Numbered from the stretch's first letter, positions 13,947 through 21,434 are shown. The stretch is 36,550 nt of DNA from Acidobacteriota bacterium (GCA_017883185.1 JADGOB010000026.1:1-36550), one strand, 5' to 3'. The notes: generated by a model not told the origin, from the letters alone. Numbers and translations are program-made.

Positions 13947-16090
13947 CGGCTCGTGCCGACGCGGTCGCCTGCACGGCGTGCGAGGTGCACACCGAGTCAA
14001 CCTACCGAATCGAGGGGATGGACTGCCACGATGAAGTGCAGCTCCTCGAACGGCGGCTGGCTCACCTCCCGGGACTCGAGCGGTTTACGGCGGACATCCT
14101 CAACCAGCGACTGCGGGTGACGCACGATGCCTCCCGCCTCTCAGCCGCGGCGGTTGCCGAGGCGGTGAATGCCACCGGCATGCGCGCCTGGCTCGAACAC
14201 GAACGCTTGTCCGCCCTGATCAGCCGGGGCTCGTCCAGCCGGGTGCGCCTGGTCGCGCTGTCGGGCATCGCCTTCGCGGCCGGTTTTCTCATGCAGGTCG
14301 GGGGGCTGGGGCCCGGCCTGGTCATCCCCGCGTACCTGTTCGCCATCGGCGCCGGCGGCGTCAACACGGTCCGGCGCGCCTGGTCGTCCGCGCGCGCGTT
14401 CTCGCTCGACATCAACGTGCTGATGCTCGTCGCCGTCGCCGGCGCGATGATCATCGGCGAATGGTCGGAAGCGGCCGCGGTGATCTTCCTGTTCGCCCTG
14501 GCCCAGTGGCTCGAAACGCGCAGCATGGACCGCGCTCGCCACGCGATTCGCGCGCTGATGGAACTGGCGCCCGCCGACGCGCTGGTCCGTCGCGACGGCC
14601 GCGAGCAGCGTGTCGCCGTGGACGAATTGATCGTCGGCGACACGATCATCGTCAAGCCCGGCGAGAAGATCCCGATCGACGGGCGGATCACCGACGGTGG
14701 GAGCGACGTGAACCAGGCGCCCATCACCGGCGAATCCCTGCCGGTCGACAAGCACGTGGGCGACGACCTGTTCGCCGGGACGATCAACGGCCACGGCGCC
14801 CTGGAGATTCGCGTGACGCGACTGGGCCGCGACACGACGATGGCCCGCATCATCAACCTGGTCGAGGTGGCCCAGGCCCAGCGGGCTCCATCGCAGAGCT
14901 TCGTCGAGCGCTTCGCGCGGTACTACACTCCAGCCGTGATCGTCGCCGCCGCGATTGTCGCCCTGGTCGCGCCAGCGCTCTTCGGTCAGCCGTTCGGATC
15001 GTGGTTCTACCGCGCGCTGGTGCTCCTCGTCATCTCGTGCCCGTGCGCCCTGGTGATCTCGACGCCCGTCTCGATCGTGTCGGCACTGGCCGGCGCCGCC
15101 CGGCGCGGCGTGCTGATCAAGGGAGGCGCCCACCTCGAGCGCACGGCGGAGGTGCGCGTGGTGGCGTTCGACAAGACGGGCACGCTGACGCGGGGGCATC
15201 CCGAGGTGGTGGACGTGATTTCCGTGAACGGCGTCGTGCCCGCCGAGATCCTGCGCCTCGCGGCCGCGGTCGAAGCGCGGTCCGAGCATCCCGTTGCCCG
15301 CGCCATTCTCCGTCGTGCCCAGCACGACGACTCTCCGCTCCCGGCTGGCGAGGGGTTCCGCGCGCTGCCTGGTCTTGGTGCGGAAGCCAGCGTCGGGGGC
15401 GAGCACGTCCTCGTCGGGAACCATCGACTCTTCGAAGAGCGGGCGCTGTGCTCGCCCGCGATCGACCGGCAGCTCGACGAGCTGGGCCGCGCCGGACGCA
15501 CGGCTGTTCTCGTCGCGCGCGGCGGACGGACCGTAGGGATCATCGGTGTCGCGGACGCGATCCGCGACTCGGGCCGCGCGGCCGTCAGCCGTCTGCGGCA
15601 GGGCGGGATTGAACGCGTGGTGATGCTGACCGGCGACAACGCGCAGACGGCTGCCGCCATCGGCTCGGCGCTTGGCGTGGACGAATGGCGCGCCGAACTG
15701 CTGCCCGCCGACAAGGTGGCGGCAATCGAAGACCTCAAGCGGCGGTACGGCGCGGTGGCGATGGTGGGTGACGGCGTCAACGACGCGCCCGCGCTGGCCG
15801 CTGCCGACGTCGGCATCGCGATGGGTGCCGCCGGGACCGACGCGGCGCTGGAGACCGCAGACGTCGCCCTGATGGCGGACGAACTGCTGGCCGTACCCTA
15901 CTTCCTGCGCCTCGGCCGGGCGACCGTCCGCAACATCCGGACGAACATCGCCGTCGCCCTGGGCCTGAAGGCGTTGTTCCTTGGCCTGGCCATCGCCGGT
16001 GCGGCGACGTTGTGGATGGCGGTCGCCGCCGACATGGGGGCGTCCCTCCTCGTCATCGCCAACGGCCTGCGGCTGCTGGAAAGCGACTGA
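13943..16090 (+). CDS. P1B-type heavy-metal ATPase (Zn/Cd/Pb exporter)
   Basis: A 715-residue inner-membrane pump. The N-terminal metal-binding domain has GMDC (25-28) but no second cysteine of the usual CxxC; HDE follows. Then come membrane segments, TGES (262-265) in the actuator domain, the transmembrane CPC (366-368) metal site, the phosphorylated Asp410 in DKTGTLT, SEHPVARAI, and the hinge GDGVNDAPAL. Near the C-terminus, conserved Asn and Lys plus DMGAS in the last membrane pair are hallmarks of the P1B-2 (ZntA/CadA) subgroup, supporting divalent Zn/Cd/Pb over copper. The ATG at 13943 overlaps the repressor stop (ATGA), so sensor and pump are co-translated and co-regulated. Confidence 0.95.
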   Translation: MTARADAVACTACEVHTESTYRIEGMDCHDEVQLLERRLAHLPGLERFTADILNQRLRVTHDASRLSAAAVAEAVNATGMRAWLEHERLSALISRGSSSRVRLVALSGIAFAAGFLMQVGGLGPGLVIPAYLFAIGAGGVNTVRRAWSSARAFSLDINVLMLVAVAGAMIIGEWSEAAAVIFLFALAQWLETRSMDRARHAIRALMELAPADALVRRDGREQRVAVDELIVGDTIIVKPGEKIPIDGRITDGGSDVNQAPITGESLPVDKHVGDDLFAGTINGHGALEIRVTRLGRDTTMARIINLVEVAQAQRAPSQSFVERFARYYTPAVIVAAAIVALVAPALFGQPFGSWFYRALVLLVISCPCALVISTPVSIVSALAGAARRGVLIKGGAHLERTAEVRVVAFDKTGTLTRGHPEVVDVISVNGVVPAEILRLAAAVEARSEHPVARAILRRAQHDDSPLPAGEGFRALPGLGAEASVGGEHVLVGNHRLFEERALCSPAIDRQLDELGRAGRTAVLVARGGRTVGIIGVADAIRDSGRAAVSRLRQGGIERVVMLTGDNAQTAAAIGSALGVDEWRAELLPADKVAAIEDLKRRYGAVAMVGDGVNDAPALAAADVGIAMGAAGTDAALETADVALMADELLAVPYFLRLGRATVRNIRTNIAVALGLKALFLGLAIAGAATLWMAVAADMGASLLVIANGLRLLESD

Positions 16091-16095
16091 CAGAA

Positions 16096-16155
16096 CCAGT
16101 GGCCAGTGATCAGGCGCCGATTCTCAGTGTGCCGGCGTGAGAGACTGGCCACTGG
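16096..16155. terminator. Inverted repeat between convergent genes (CCAGTGGCCAGT arms)
   Basis: CCAGTGGCCAGT (16096-16107) and ACTGGCCACTGG (16144-16155) are perfect 12-bp arms separated by 36 bp. They lie in the 74-bp gap between the convergent metal ATPase and the CNNM-type gene, so a bidirectional stop is plausible, though no T-run follows. A related CAGTGGCCAGTGGCC occurs at 33611-33625 upstream of pyrE, so the arm may belong to a dispersed repeat. Confidence 0.5.
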
Positions 16156-16164
16156 CCACGGCTC

Positions 16165-17493
16165 CTACGCATCCTGACCCCGCCTGGGGCCGGAGAGATA
16201 GACGCGCGCCACCCGGAGGCGGTCGAGCGCTTCGACGCGCAGCGTGCGTCCTTCGACCTCAACCCGGTCGCCGAGGCGTGCGCGGCGGCCGAGTTGGCCG
16301 AGCACGAATCCCCCGACGGTCGTATACACGTCTTCGTCGATGTGCAGACCGAACTGCACGTTCACGTCGGTGGTCAGCGCCAGGCCATCGATCAGGGCCG
16401 ACCCGTCAGGCAGCACCGAGATCCTCGTGCGACCCGGGTTGAACTCGCTGCCCACCTCGCCGACGATTCGCTCCATCAGCCCTTCGAACGTGACCACACC
16501 GGCCGTCCCGCCGTACTCGTCGATGACCACCGCGTGGTGCGTCCCGTGGCGCCTCATCTCCTCGAGCACGTCGTCAGCGTTGAGTGTCTCGGGCACGGTC
16601 ATGGCCTCGCGCAGGTAATCGGTGACGCGAAACTGCGCGGGCGGCTGACTGAGCGCAGGGAAGACATCCTCCACGTGGAGGAACCCGAGGATGTCGTCCA
16701 GGCCATTTCCGCACACCGGGAGCCACGGATGCGGCTGGCGCGACACCTGTTCGATTAGTTGCGTCATCGTGGCGTCCGCCCGGATGCCGTTCATCTCGGT
16801 GCGCGGCACCATCACCTGGCCCGCGGTCAGGTCGCCGAAGCCGAAGACGCGATGGAGCATCTGCTCTTCGTCTTCCTCGAGCACGCCCGCTTCCTGGCTG
16901 GCGGTCACGAGCATCTTCAGTTCCTCTTCGGAGTGGACCATCGAGTGGCGGCTCGGGGCCCGGAGGCCGAGCATCCCGACTAGCCGCGTGCCGAGACCGT
17001 TGAGCAACGCGATGAACGGCCACAGCGCCTTCATGAAGAGGCGGGTGGGCGCTGTCACCAGCAGCGCGGTCTTCTCGGCGTACTGGAGCGCAATCGTCTT
17101 CGGCGCCAGTTCGCCGACGACGACGTGCAGCGAGGTGATGAAGGCGAAGGAGATGCCGATCCCGATGGAATGGGCGCCGGCCCGCGCCCACTCGGTCGGC
17201 AGGTATGCCAGGAGCGGCTCGATCGATCTCGCCACGGCGGGCTCACCGACCCAGCCGAGCGCCAGGCTCGCCATGGTGATGCCGACCTGGGTGGCGGCGA
17301 TGAAGCGATCCGGCTCCGCAATCGCGTCGCGCACCCCGAGCGCGCGTCGATTCCCTTCTGCGATCAACTGGTTGATTCGCGTCTTTCGCACCGTGACGAG
17401 CGCGAACTCGGCCGCGACGAAAAAACCGTTGGCGCACACCAGCAGGAGGACGGCGGCGAACCGTCCGGCGATGTCGATTGACGCCTGATTCAT
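16165..17493 (-). CDS. CNNM/HlyC-CorC family membrane protein (DUF21-CBS-CorC_HlyC)
   Basis: A 442-residue protein with the CNNM (DUF21) membrane domain in about residues 1-190 (four hydrophobic segments, with FFVAAEFALVTVRKTRINQL and VVVGELAPKTIALQ), a tandem CBS pair in about 205-340 (MVPRTEMNGIRAD, GFLHVEDVF, HHAVVIDEYGGTAGVVTFEG) and a C-terminal CorC_HlyC domain after about 355. Family members are linked to Mg2+ or Na+ export; the hemolysin name is historical. A TACAGT hexamer ends six bases before the ATG and no ribosome binding site is visible, which suggests a leaderless transcript. Gene order gives no further hint of its partner. Confidence 0.92.
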   Translation of the reverse strand: MNQASIDIAGRFAAVLLLVCANGFFVAAEFALVTVRKTRINQLIAEGNRRALGVRDAIAEPDRFIAATQVGITMASLALGWVGEPAVARSIEPLLAYLPTEWARAGAHSIGIGISFAFITSLHVVVGELAPKTIALQYAEKTALLVTAPTRLFMKALWPFIALLNGLGTRLVGMLGLRAPSRHSMVHSEEELKMLVTASQEAGVLEEDEEQMLHRVFGFGDLTAGQVMVPRTEMNGIRADATMTQLIEQVSRQPHPWLPVCGNGLDDILGFLHVEDVFPALSQPPAQFRVTDYLREAMTVPETLNADDVLEEMRRHGTHHAVVIDEYGGTAGVVTFEGLMERIVGEVGSEFNPGRTRISVLPDGSALIDGLALTTDVNVQFGLHIDEDVYTTVGGFVLGQLGRRARLGDRVEVEGRTLRVEALDRLRVARVYLSGPRRGQDA

Positions 17494-17499
17494 GCCAGA

Positions 17500-17505
17500 A
17501 CTGTA
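17500..17505 (-). promoter_or_regulatory. Candidate -10 (TACAGT), leaderless placement
   Basis: Read on the minus strand, TACAGT is followed by six bases and then the ATG at 17493. This is the spacing expected when transcription starts at the A of the start codon. No good -35 was recognised. Confidence 0.45.
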
Positions 17506-17545
17506 GCGGGGGAAAGGGTCGGATGCAAACGCCAGGCGCTGGCGG

Positions 17546-18262
17546 CTATCCCTTGGCGGTGAAGAAGTGGCCGTCCACGAACTCGTCGACCGCTTCCTGG
17601 TCGAGCGCTTCGAGTCGCTCGAACTCCAGGCCCATACCGATCCGACCGTCGCTCCACGTCACCTTCGCATCGGCTTCGACTTCCCGTCGGGCGCCGGGCA
17701 TGCGGAACCGGACCCGCGTCTTCGACCCGACCTGCAGCGGGCTCATCGTCCTGATGCTAAGACCTCCCTTCCCGAGGTTCAGCATGAGCACGGCGGTGAT
17801 GGTATCGCCGAATCGGTACGCCACCGGGACGCTGAGTACGACGCGCGGGCTGGAGCGGCGGTTGAAGTTGTCGGGGAAAAGGTGCGGCGCGAGCGACGGC
17901 AGGATGTGCTGCACCGCGCTATACTCATTAATATAGCCTGCCACGCCGAGGGCCGCGAGTTCCCGGACTTCTTCTGCGCTGGTGATCGTCCCGCTGAAGA
18001 CGAGGATCGGGAGGCGACCGCCGTCCAGCTTGCGAACCGCGCGAACGAGATCGACGCCGGACGCAAAGGGCAGCCGTAGATCGAGGACGAGCAGGTCAAG
18101 TTCCTCGAGGTCGGCACGCACGCGGCCGAGGAGCTCCACGCCGCTCTTCGCGGTGACCGCCCGGTGGCCGGCTTCCTGGAGGGCAGTCTGGAACCGCTCG
18201 CGCACGAACGCCGCGCCATCGGCAATCAGGACGGTCTTCGTCGCAGCCCTCCCGGACGTCAT
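17546..18262 (-). CDS. Receiver-PilZ two-domain protein
   Basis: A 238-residue protein. The first ~120 residues form a response-regulator receiver: VLIADGAAFV near the N-terminus, a phospho-acceptor Asp61 in VLDLRLP, and Ser90 in VFSGT. The conserved lysine expected after the last strand is replaced (GYINEY, Asn112-Glu113), and only one acidic residue (Asp15) remains of the usual acidic pair, so phosphorylation control may be altered. Residues about 133-235 form a PilZ domain with RSSPR (R-x3-R, 136-140) and NLGKGG, close to the (D/N)-x-S-x2-G motif with Gly for Ser; this may bind cyclic di-GMP. A GGAAG lies before the ATG. No histidine kinase is nearby. Confidence 0.88.
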   Translation of the reverse strand: MTSGRAATKTVLIADGAAFVRERFQTALQEAGHRAVTAKSGVELLGRVRADLEELDLLVLDLRLPFASGVDLVRAVRKLDGGRLPILVFSGTITSAEEVRELAALGVAGYINEYSAVQHILPSLAPHLFPDNFNRRSSPRVVLSVPVAYRFGDTITAVLMLNLGKGGLSIRTMSPLQVGSKTRVRFRMPGARREVEADAKVTWSDGRIGMGLEFERLEALDQEAVDEFVDGHFFTAKG

Positions 18263-18324
18263 CGATCTTCCTTATCGGGAGCGCCAGCATGGGACGTTAG
18301 AGCGGATGGGTGTGGGTGGGCAGA

Positions 18325-18354
18325 TTGCAGGATCCGATTCGATCTCGTTATAAT
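18325..18354 (+). promoter_or_regulatory. Candidate promoter of the lysW-like/larE operon
   Basis: A consensus TATAAT at 18349-18354 lies 18 bp after TTGCAG (18325-18330), a weak -35. Transcription would start near 18361, leaving a leader of about 95 nt. The leader contains an eight-G run and a clear AGGAGG before the start. Confidence 0.6.
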
Positions 18355-18455
18355 CCGACCCCTCTCTCGCCGCAACGTTCAGTCGGGACGGTAGTTGTCG
18401 AGTCGGGGGGGGGCGAGCCGGTCTTGACGCGGGCAACCACCCCAGGAGGATGGGT

Positions 18456-18683
18456 ATGGCCATGTGCCCAGAGTGCGAAGCCGATGTCGAAGTAGATGAA
18501 GACGACGTCGATAAGGGCGACCTGATCAGCTGTCCCGAATGCGGCAGCCATCTCGAGGTGACCAGCGTCGTCCCGGTCGAACTCGATGTCGCGCCGGAAG
18601 AAGACGAGGACGAACTCGACGAAGACGAGGACGAGGACGAGCTCGACGAGGACGAGGACGAGGAAGAGGACTCGGACGAGTGA
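18456..18683 (+). CDS. LysW-like zinc-ribbon mini-protein with acidic tail
   Basis: A 75-residue protein resembling LysW, the amino-group carrier protein of the Thermus-type lysine pathway. Two CPEC knuckles (residues 4-7 and 26-29) form the zinc ribbon, and the segment between them is acidic. Canonical LysW ends in EDWGE and is loaded on the last Glu. This protein instead carries a 28-residue tail (48-75) of which 25 residues are Asp or Glu, still ending in Glu. AGGAGG (18444-18449) is six bases before the ATG at 18456; the ATG at 18450 has no spacing and is less likely. The stop overlaps the larE GTG by 4 bp. No lysX, lysZ or lysY lies in the window, so its partner is unknown; a general zinc-ribbon role is the alternative. 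Confidence 0.8.
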   Translation: MAMCPECEADVEVDEDDVDKGDLISCPECGSHLEVTSVVPVELDVAPEEDEDELDEDEDEDELDEDEDEEEDSDE

Positions 18684-19543
18684 CTGACGCAGCGACACGG
18701 GGCACGACAAACGACGGTGGCGATTCGCTGGACCTGAAAGACCAGGCGCTTCGGCACCTCCTCCAGCAGCTCGGGTCGGTGGTCGTGGCGTTCAGCGGAG
18801 GCGTGGACAGCGCCTACCTGGCCGCCGTGGCGACCGAGGTGCTCGGCGACCGCGCGCTCTGCGTGACCGCCGACAGCCCGAGCTATCCGACCAGGCACCG
18901 CGAGCTTGCGCTCAGGATCGCCCGCGACTTCAAGCTTCACCACGAGTTCCTGGCGACGGCGGAGATGGAGCGGCCGGAGTACCGCGCCAACCCGTCCAAC
19001 CGCTGCTACTACTGCAAGCAGGAGTTGTTTGGCCGTCTCACGTCGCTCGCCCGCGATCGCGGGCTTGCCGCGGTCGTGGACGGCAACAACGCCGACGACC
19101 GGGGCGACTATCGACCGGGCCGGGAGGCCGCGCGCGAGCACGGCGTTCGCAGCCCGCTCGACGATGCCGGTCTCACCAAGGCGGAGATCCGCCAGTTGTC
19201 GCGGCGACTCGACCTGCCGACGTGGGATGAGCCGGCTTCGGCCTGCCTGTCATCGCGAATTCCCTATGGCGCCGAAGTCACCGTCGAGAAACTGAAGATG
19301 ATCGAGCAGGCGGAGGACGTTCTGCACTCGCTCGGCTTCCGCCACTGCCGCGTCCGGCATCACGGCGACGTCGCCCGGCTGGAAGTCAGCGCGGACGACA
19401 TGCGCCGCATTCTGGAAGACGGCGTGCGAGACGCGATCGTGAAGGACCTGAAGACGATCGGGTATCGCTACGTCAGTCTCGACCTCCAGGGCTACCGCAC
19501 AGGCAGCCTGAACGAAGTGCTGCCGCTGCGCGCGGTGTCGTAG
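18680..19543 (+). CDS. larE: ATP-dependent sulfur transferase LarE
   Basis: LarE inserts sulfur into the pyridinium nucleotide precursor of the nickel-pincer (NPN) cofactor used by lactate racemase and its relatives. The 287-residue protein has the PP-loop SGGVDS (39-44), NRCYYCKQELF with Cys109 and Cys112, DGNNADDRGDYRPG near 134-147, the conserved REHGVRSPL, and ACLSSRIPYG with Cys189 at the position of the sacrificial cysteine of Lactiplantibacillus LarE. Three such cysteines have been linked to LarE forms with a [4Fe-4S] cluster. The GTG start overlaps the LysW-like stop (GTGA). larB and larC are absent here, so whether the cell makes the NPN cofactor cannot be told from this window. Confidence 0.9.
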   Translation: MTDAATRGTTNDGGDSLDLKDQALRHLLQQLGSVVVAFSGGVDSAYLAAVATEVLGDRALCVTADSPSYPTRHRELALRIARDFKLHHEFLATAEMERPEYRANPSNRCYYCKQELFGRLTSLARDRGLAAVVDGNNADDRGDYRPGREAAREHGVRSPLDDAGLTKAEIRQLSRRLDLPTWDEPASACLSSRIPYGAEVTVEKLKMIEQAEDVLHSLGFRHCRVRHHGDVARLEVSADDMRRILEDGVRDAIVKDLKTIGYRYVSLDLQGYRTGSLNEVLPLRAVS

Positions 19544-19645
19544 CCCCGGCGCGCCACGCCGCGCACGGCCGGGCACGATGTCGACTTCCGACCCGCGCCG
19601 GCAGCGCCCCCCGACCTTCACGACCGAGAATCGCGGTTCCCCAAT

Positions 19646-20398
19646 TCAGTCGTGGCCTGGTTTCCTGGCGGCGCACAGGAGCGAACTGCCAAAGGGCATG
19701 TCGATCGCGCGGAGGGCGCAGGCCTCGAAGGTGAGGATGGCATCGAGCACGGCGTTGACGGGCGCTGGCGGCACCGAGATCTCGCGCCCGGTTTCTTTCG
19801 GCGTGTCCATGCCGGCCACCCGCTGCAGGACCCTTGCGGCCAGGATCACCGGGAACAGCGAGGCGTTCGTATACGTCAGCCGGATCGTCCGCAGGCCGGC
19901 CTCCGCCACGGCGTCCGTCAGCATGCGCCGATCGTATCGCCGTAACTCCTCGGCGAGCACGGCGTGTCCGCCGCGGAGGATGTCGAGCGCCGCGACGTTG
20001 ACGATCAGCGTCCCTCCGGGCTTCAGCACGCGCGCCATCTCCGACATTGCGCGCCGTGCATCGTCCTCCGTCAGCGCGTAGAGCACGTCGAACGACGTGA
20101 CTACGTCGAACGCCGCGTCGGCGAACGGGATCGCGGTCACCCTCGCACGCGCCACGCGGGCGTTCCCCGATTCACGGGCGTGGCGCAGGCCCACCCGGTT
20201 GAGGTCGAAGCCGTAGCCTCCGGCGAGTTCCGGGAGGAGCCGCAGGTTGCAGCCGGTGCCGCATCCCGCGTCGAGCACCCGCGGCCGCGGTCGCCCCGCG
20301 ATGGCGGCCGCCAGCAGGGGGCGCGCGAACCGGCGCAGCCCCCGGAACCAGAAGTGGCGGGTTTCGGCCTGGAATGTCGCTTCGAGGAGTCGGTCCAC
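19646..20398 (-). CDS. SAM-dependent class I methyltransferase
   Basis: A 250-residue methyltransferase with a Methyltransf_11-like fold: N-terminal FWFRGLRRFARPLL, motif I VLDAGCGTGCNLRLL near 40-54, an acidic second strand GFDLNRVGL near 63, and the post-motif stretch AFDVVTSFDVLYALTEDD near 97-114, then MARVLKPGGTLIVNVAAL near 123. The FWFRG opening is common in methyltransferases of lipid, sugar or small-molecule pathways; the substrate is unknown. It starts with GTG, six bases after a TAGAAT hexamer, with no ribosome binding site. The 102 bp between its 3' end and the end of larE hold nothing recognisable. Confidence 0.85.
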   Translation of the reverse strand: MDRLLEATFQAETRHFWFRGLRRFARPLLAAAIAGRPRPRVLDAGCGTGCNLRLLPELAGGYGFDLNRVGLRHARESGNARVARARVTAIPFADAAFDVVTSFDVLYALTEDDARRAMSEMARVLKPGGTLIVNVAALDILRGGHAVLAEELRRYDRRMLTDAVAEAGLRTIRLTYTNASLFPVILAARVLQRVAGMDTPKETGREISVPPAPVNAVLDAILTFEACALRAIDMPFGSSLLCAARKPGHD

Positions 20399-20404
20399 GG
20401 CGAG

Positions 20405-20410
20405 ATTCTA
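20405..20410 (-). promoter_or_regulatory. Candidate -10 (TAGAAT), leaderless placement
   Basis: On the minus strand TAGAAT (5 of 6 to consensus) is followed by six bases and then the GTG start of the methyltransferase gene. This spacing fits transcription beginning at the start codon. Confidence 0.5.
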
Positions 20411-20483
20411 CCGGAAGCCGCCGCGTGAGCGCACGCACGACCTTCGCTGATGCTGCGAGCCGCACACGAGCCGCACACGGCGT

Positions 20484-20513
20484 TTGACACACCGCGAATA
20501 AAACAGCTAAGCT
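20484..20513 (+). promoter_or_regulatory. Candidate promoter of the Pal-like gene
   Basis: A consensus -35 TTGACA (20484-20489) is followed after 18 bp by TAAGCT (20508-20513), a weak -10. Transcription would start about 100 nt before the Pal-like ATG. The rest of the 222-bp gap between the methyltransferase and this gene shows nothing else clear. Confidence 0.5.
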
Positions 20514-20620
20514 AGAGTTCTGCTGTCTGATCGCGGCCAACGGCCAGTCGATTTCCTTTCGCGGAGGATCTGCCCCACAACACGGCTGCGCTCGAGATTG
20601 GCTGCTCGAGGAGAGTCACG

Positions 20621-21199
20621 ATGACACGTCTAGCTCGGATCCTGGTAGCTGCAAGCGTTGCAGCCGCTATTGGCATCGCCGCCGCCGGCTGCCACAAATC
20701 GCCTCCACAGACGGCTCCGCCAGCACCGCCGCCGCCAGCGGCCAAGCCGGCGCCGCCGCCGCCACCACCGCCACCACCACCGCCTCCGGCACCGCCAGCC
20801 CCGGCGCCCCTGACCGAGGATCAACTGTTCGCGGGGAAGACGCTCGACCAACTGAACGCCGAGAAGCCGTTGACCGACGCGTTCTTCGAGTACGACAAGT
20901 CAGACCTGAAGGAGGAGGGTCGGGCCGCGATGCAGAAGAACGCGGACTGGCTCAAGAAGTGGGCGATGGTCAAGGTTACCGTCGAAGGCCACTGCGACTC
21001 GCGTGGCACACCCGAGTACAACCTGGCGCTCGGTGAACGGCGGGCGAACGGCGTGAAGAGCTACCTGGTGAGCCTCGGCGTGGGTGCCGACCGTTTGCTG
21101 GTCGTCAGCAAGGGCAAGGAGCAGCCGTTCTGCTCCGATGAAAACGAAGGCTGCTGGTCACAGAACCGGCGGGGCCACTTCATCATCACCGCGAAGTAG
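20621..21199 (+). CDS. pal: Peptidoglycan-associated lipoprotein (OmpA C-terminal domain)
   Basis: A 192-residue outer-membrane lipoprotein that should tether the membrane to peptidoglycan. The signal peptide ends in a lipobox AAGC with Cys24 as the lipid-bearing residue. A proline-rich linker follows (about residues 28-65, with one run of 12 prolines), long enough to span part of the periplasm. The OmpA-like domain (about 85-190) has FFEYDKSDL, VEGHCDSRGTPEYNLALGERR (shown here in full family form near 125-145) and the terminal RRGHF. GAGGAGA lies six bases before the ATG. Neighbouring tolB, tolA or ybgF genes are not present, so it is unlinked from a Tol operon. Confidence 0.93.
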   Translation: MTRLARILVAASVAAAIGIAAAGCHKSPPQTAPPAPPPPAAKPAPPPPPPPPPPPPAPPAPAPLTEDQLFAGKTLDQLNAEKPLTDAFFEYDKSDLKEEGRAAMQKNADWLKKWAMVKVTVEGHCDSRGTPEYNLALGERRANGVKSYLVSLGVGADRLLVVSKGKEQPFCSDENEGCWSQNRRGHFIITAK

Positions 21200-21285
21200 C
21201 GACTGGGCACTCGGGACGCTAGACATCTTCCAGGGCTGAGATCGTAACGGTTGAAGCAAGTTTCCGTAGGGCCCCTGGAATCTGT

Positions 21286-21410
21286 CTTAGTCCTTCGATG
21301 CACAAATACGGCGACGTATTTGTGCCCTCAGGACTAAGTGCTGAGCGAGCACAGCCGGCCACGTGCGGCGAGAGCCGATCGTGGCCGTAATTGCGAGTCG
21401 AAGTACTTAG
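21286..21410. repeat. 125-bp MITE/REP-like element R3, copy B (inverted relative to copy A)
   Basis: Read on the minus strand this is a near-copy of 6199-6323, the same 125 bp length with about 14 differences by eye. Paired bases are kept in the main hairpin: GCACAAATACG opposite CGTATTTGTGC. The ends are CTTAGTCCTTCGA and, in inverted sense, CTAAGTACTTCGA. It is non-coding and lies between convergent genes. Confidence 0.8.
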
Positions 21411-21434
21411 GCGCGGCCGGTCGACCGGCCGCGC
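21411..21434. repeat. Perfect 24-bp GC palindrome
   Basis: GCGCGGCCGGTC is followed directly by its reverse complement GACCGGCCGCGC, then GCTAC. It abuts R3 copy B without a gap. It shares its ACCGGCC core and the following CTAC with the palindrome at 7972-7991. Confidence 0.75.

Noticed and set aside
14141-15424. A 427-residue open frame antisense to the metal ATPase
   Set aside because: It lies wholly within the ATPase gene, is charge-rich without motifs, and is a shadow of codon bias.
18598-18672. The acidic-tail-encoding DNA as a pure DNA repeat or sequencing artefact
   Set aside because: The reading frame is open, with a ribosome binding site and a stop coupled to larE; the tail fits an expressed protein, though polymerase slippage may vary its length.
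20621-20830. Proline-rich open frame in other frames of pal
   Set aside because: The frame with a lipobox and the OmpA domain is clearly the gene; the others are by-products of the CCG/CCA repeats.
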